Source: Paenibacillus sp. URB8-2 (GTDB taxonomy: Bacteria; Bacillota; Bacilli; Paenibacillales; Paenibacillaceae). From it: 64,000 bases of DNA. The stretch covers positions 1,674,001 to 1,738,000 of the forward strand of contig NZ_AP023239.1 in NCBI RefSeq assembly GCF_013393385.1. Direction: 5' to 3'. The notes beneath the pieces are model-generated. The model was given only the letters and a program-made list of their open reading frames with translations, ran no database searches and was not told the origin of the DNA. Shown here in pieces: positions 63,990 through 64,000 of this stretch (positions are counted from its first letter, which is position 1; each line of letters starts with the position of its first letter). Both the position numbers and the translations under genes were made by a program.

Positions 63990-64000
63990 AACTCTTCCGA

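Noticed and set aside
1..64000. tRNA, rRNA, riboswitch and CRISPR signals
   Set aside because: Looked for by eye on both strands; no cloverleaf arms with a CCA end, rRNA core segments, T-box or regular repeat array was found.

Overview
The window looks like a Gram-positive, endospore-forming Paenibacillus-type chromosome. It carries two copies of the 3' part of the sporulation sigma factor gene sigK, a SigK-type large serine recombinase beside one of them, a copper-amine-oxidase-N-domain secreted protein typical of Paenibacillus, and strong AGGAGG ribosome-binding sites. The species is inferred, not proven.

Region 1 (1-40,542, AT-richer): the right-hand part of a skin-like sigK intervening element whose left end lies outside the window. 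Its cargo is almost entirely genome defence or DNA processing. In order: the tail of a DUF1156-type methyltransferase with a PLD/SNF2 helicase; SbcD-SbcC; a 1.67-kaa UPF1-like helicase with a C-terminal Vsr/MTES_1575-type nuclease; a McrBC-like locus with two unfamiliar partners; a three-gene PIWI-RE operon (REase, DinG-like helicase, PIWI-RE protein); a GmrSD-type DUF262/DUF1524 enzyme with a small partner; and an operon of two dynamin-like GTPases, a membrane protein with a probable -1 frameshift extension, a HerA/FtsK-like ATPase, a WHH nuclease and a SMI1/KNR4 protein. An IS256-type relic and the serine recombinase close the element. Four of these operons share a near-identical promoter/operator motif.

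Region 2 (40,546-40,934): sigK 3' copy A, placed as the exon to which the element's excision should join the 5' half. It has one base missing from an A run, which destroys region 4 as read.

Region 3 (41,414-62,601, GC-rich, all + strand, many overlapping stops and starts): an unusual fusion of a Tad/Flp-like pilus assembly set (two MinD/TadZ-like proteins, CpaB-like, CpaF, TadB, TadC, Flp-like pilin, two pseudopilin-like proteins) with a type VII secretion set (YukD/EsaB-like protein, FHA-less EssC, two WXG100 proteins). It continues with a lipase-fold protein lacking its nucleophile, a lipoprotein, a lipase with a long helical tail, and two secreted proteins. EssA, EssB, EsaA and a prepilin peptidase are not seen. 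The likely picture is one envelope machine that uses a CpaF/TadBC motor together with the EssC translocase to export WXG100 and lipase substrates.

Region 4 (62,603-63,989): a broken gene relic, then sigK 3' copy B (intact frame, shorter at its 5' end, about 89% identical to copy A), a terminator, and a convergent methionine ABC-transporter permease gene.

No tRNA, rRNA or CRISPR array was seen.
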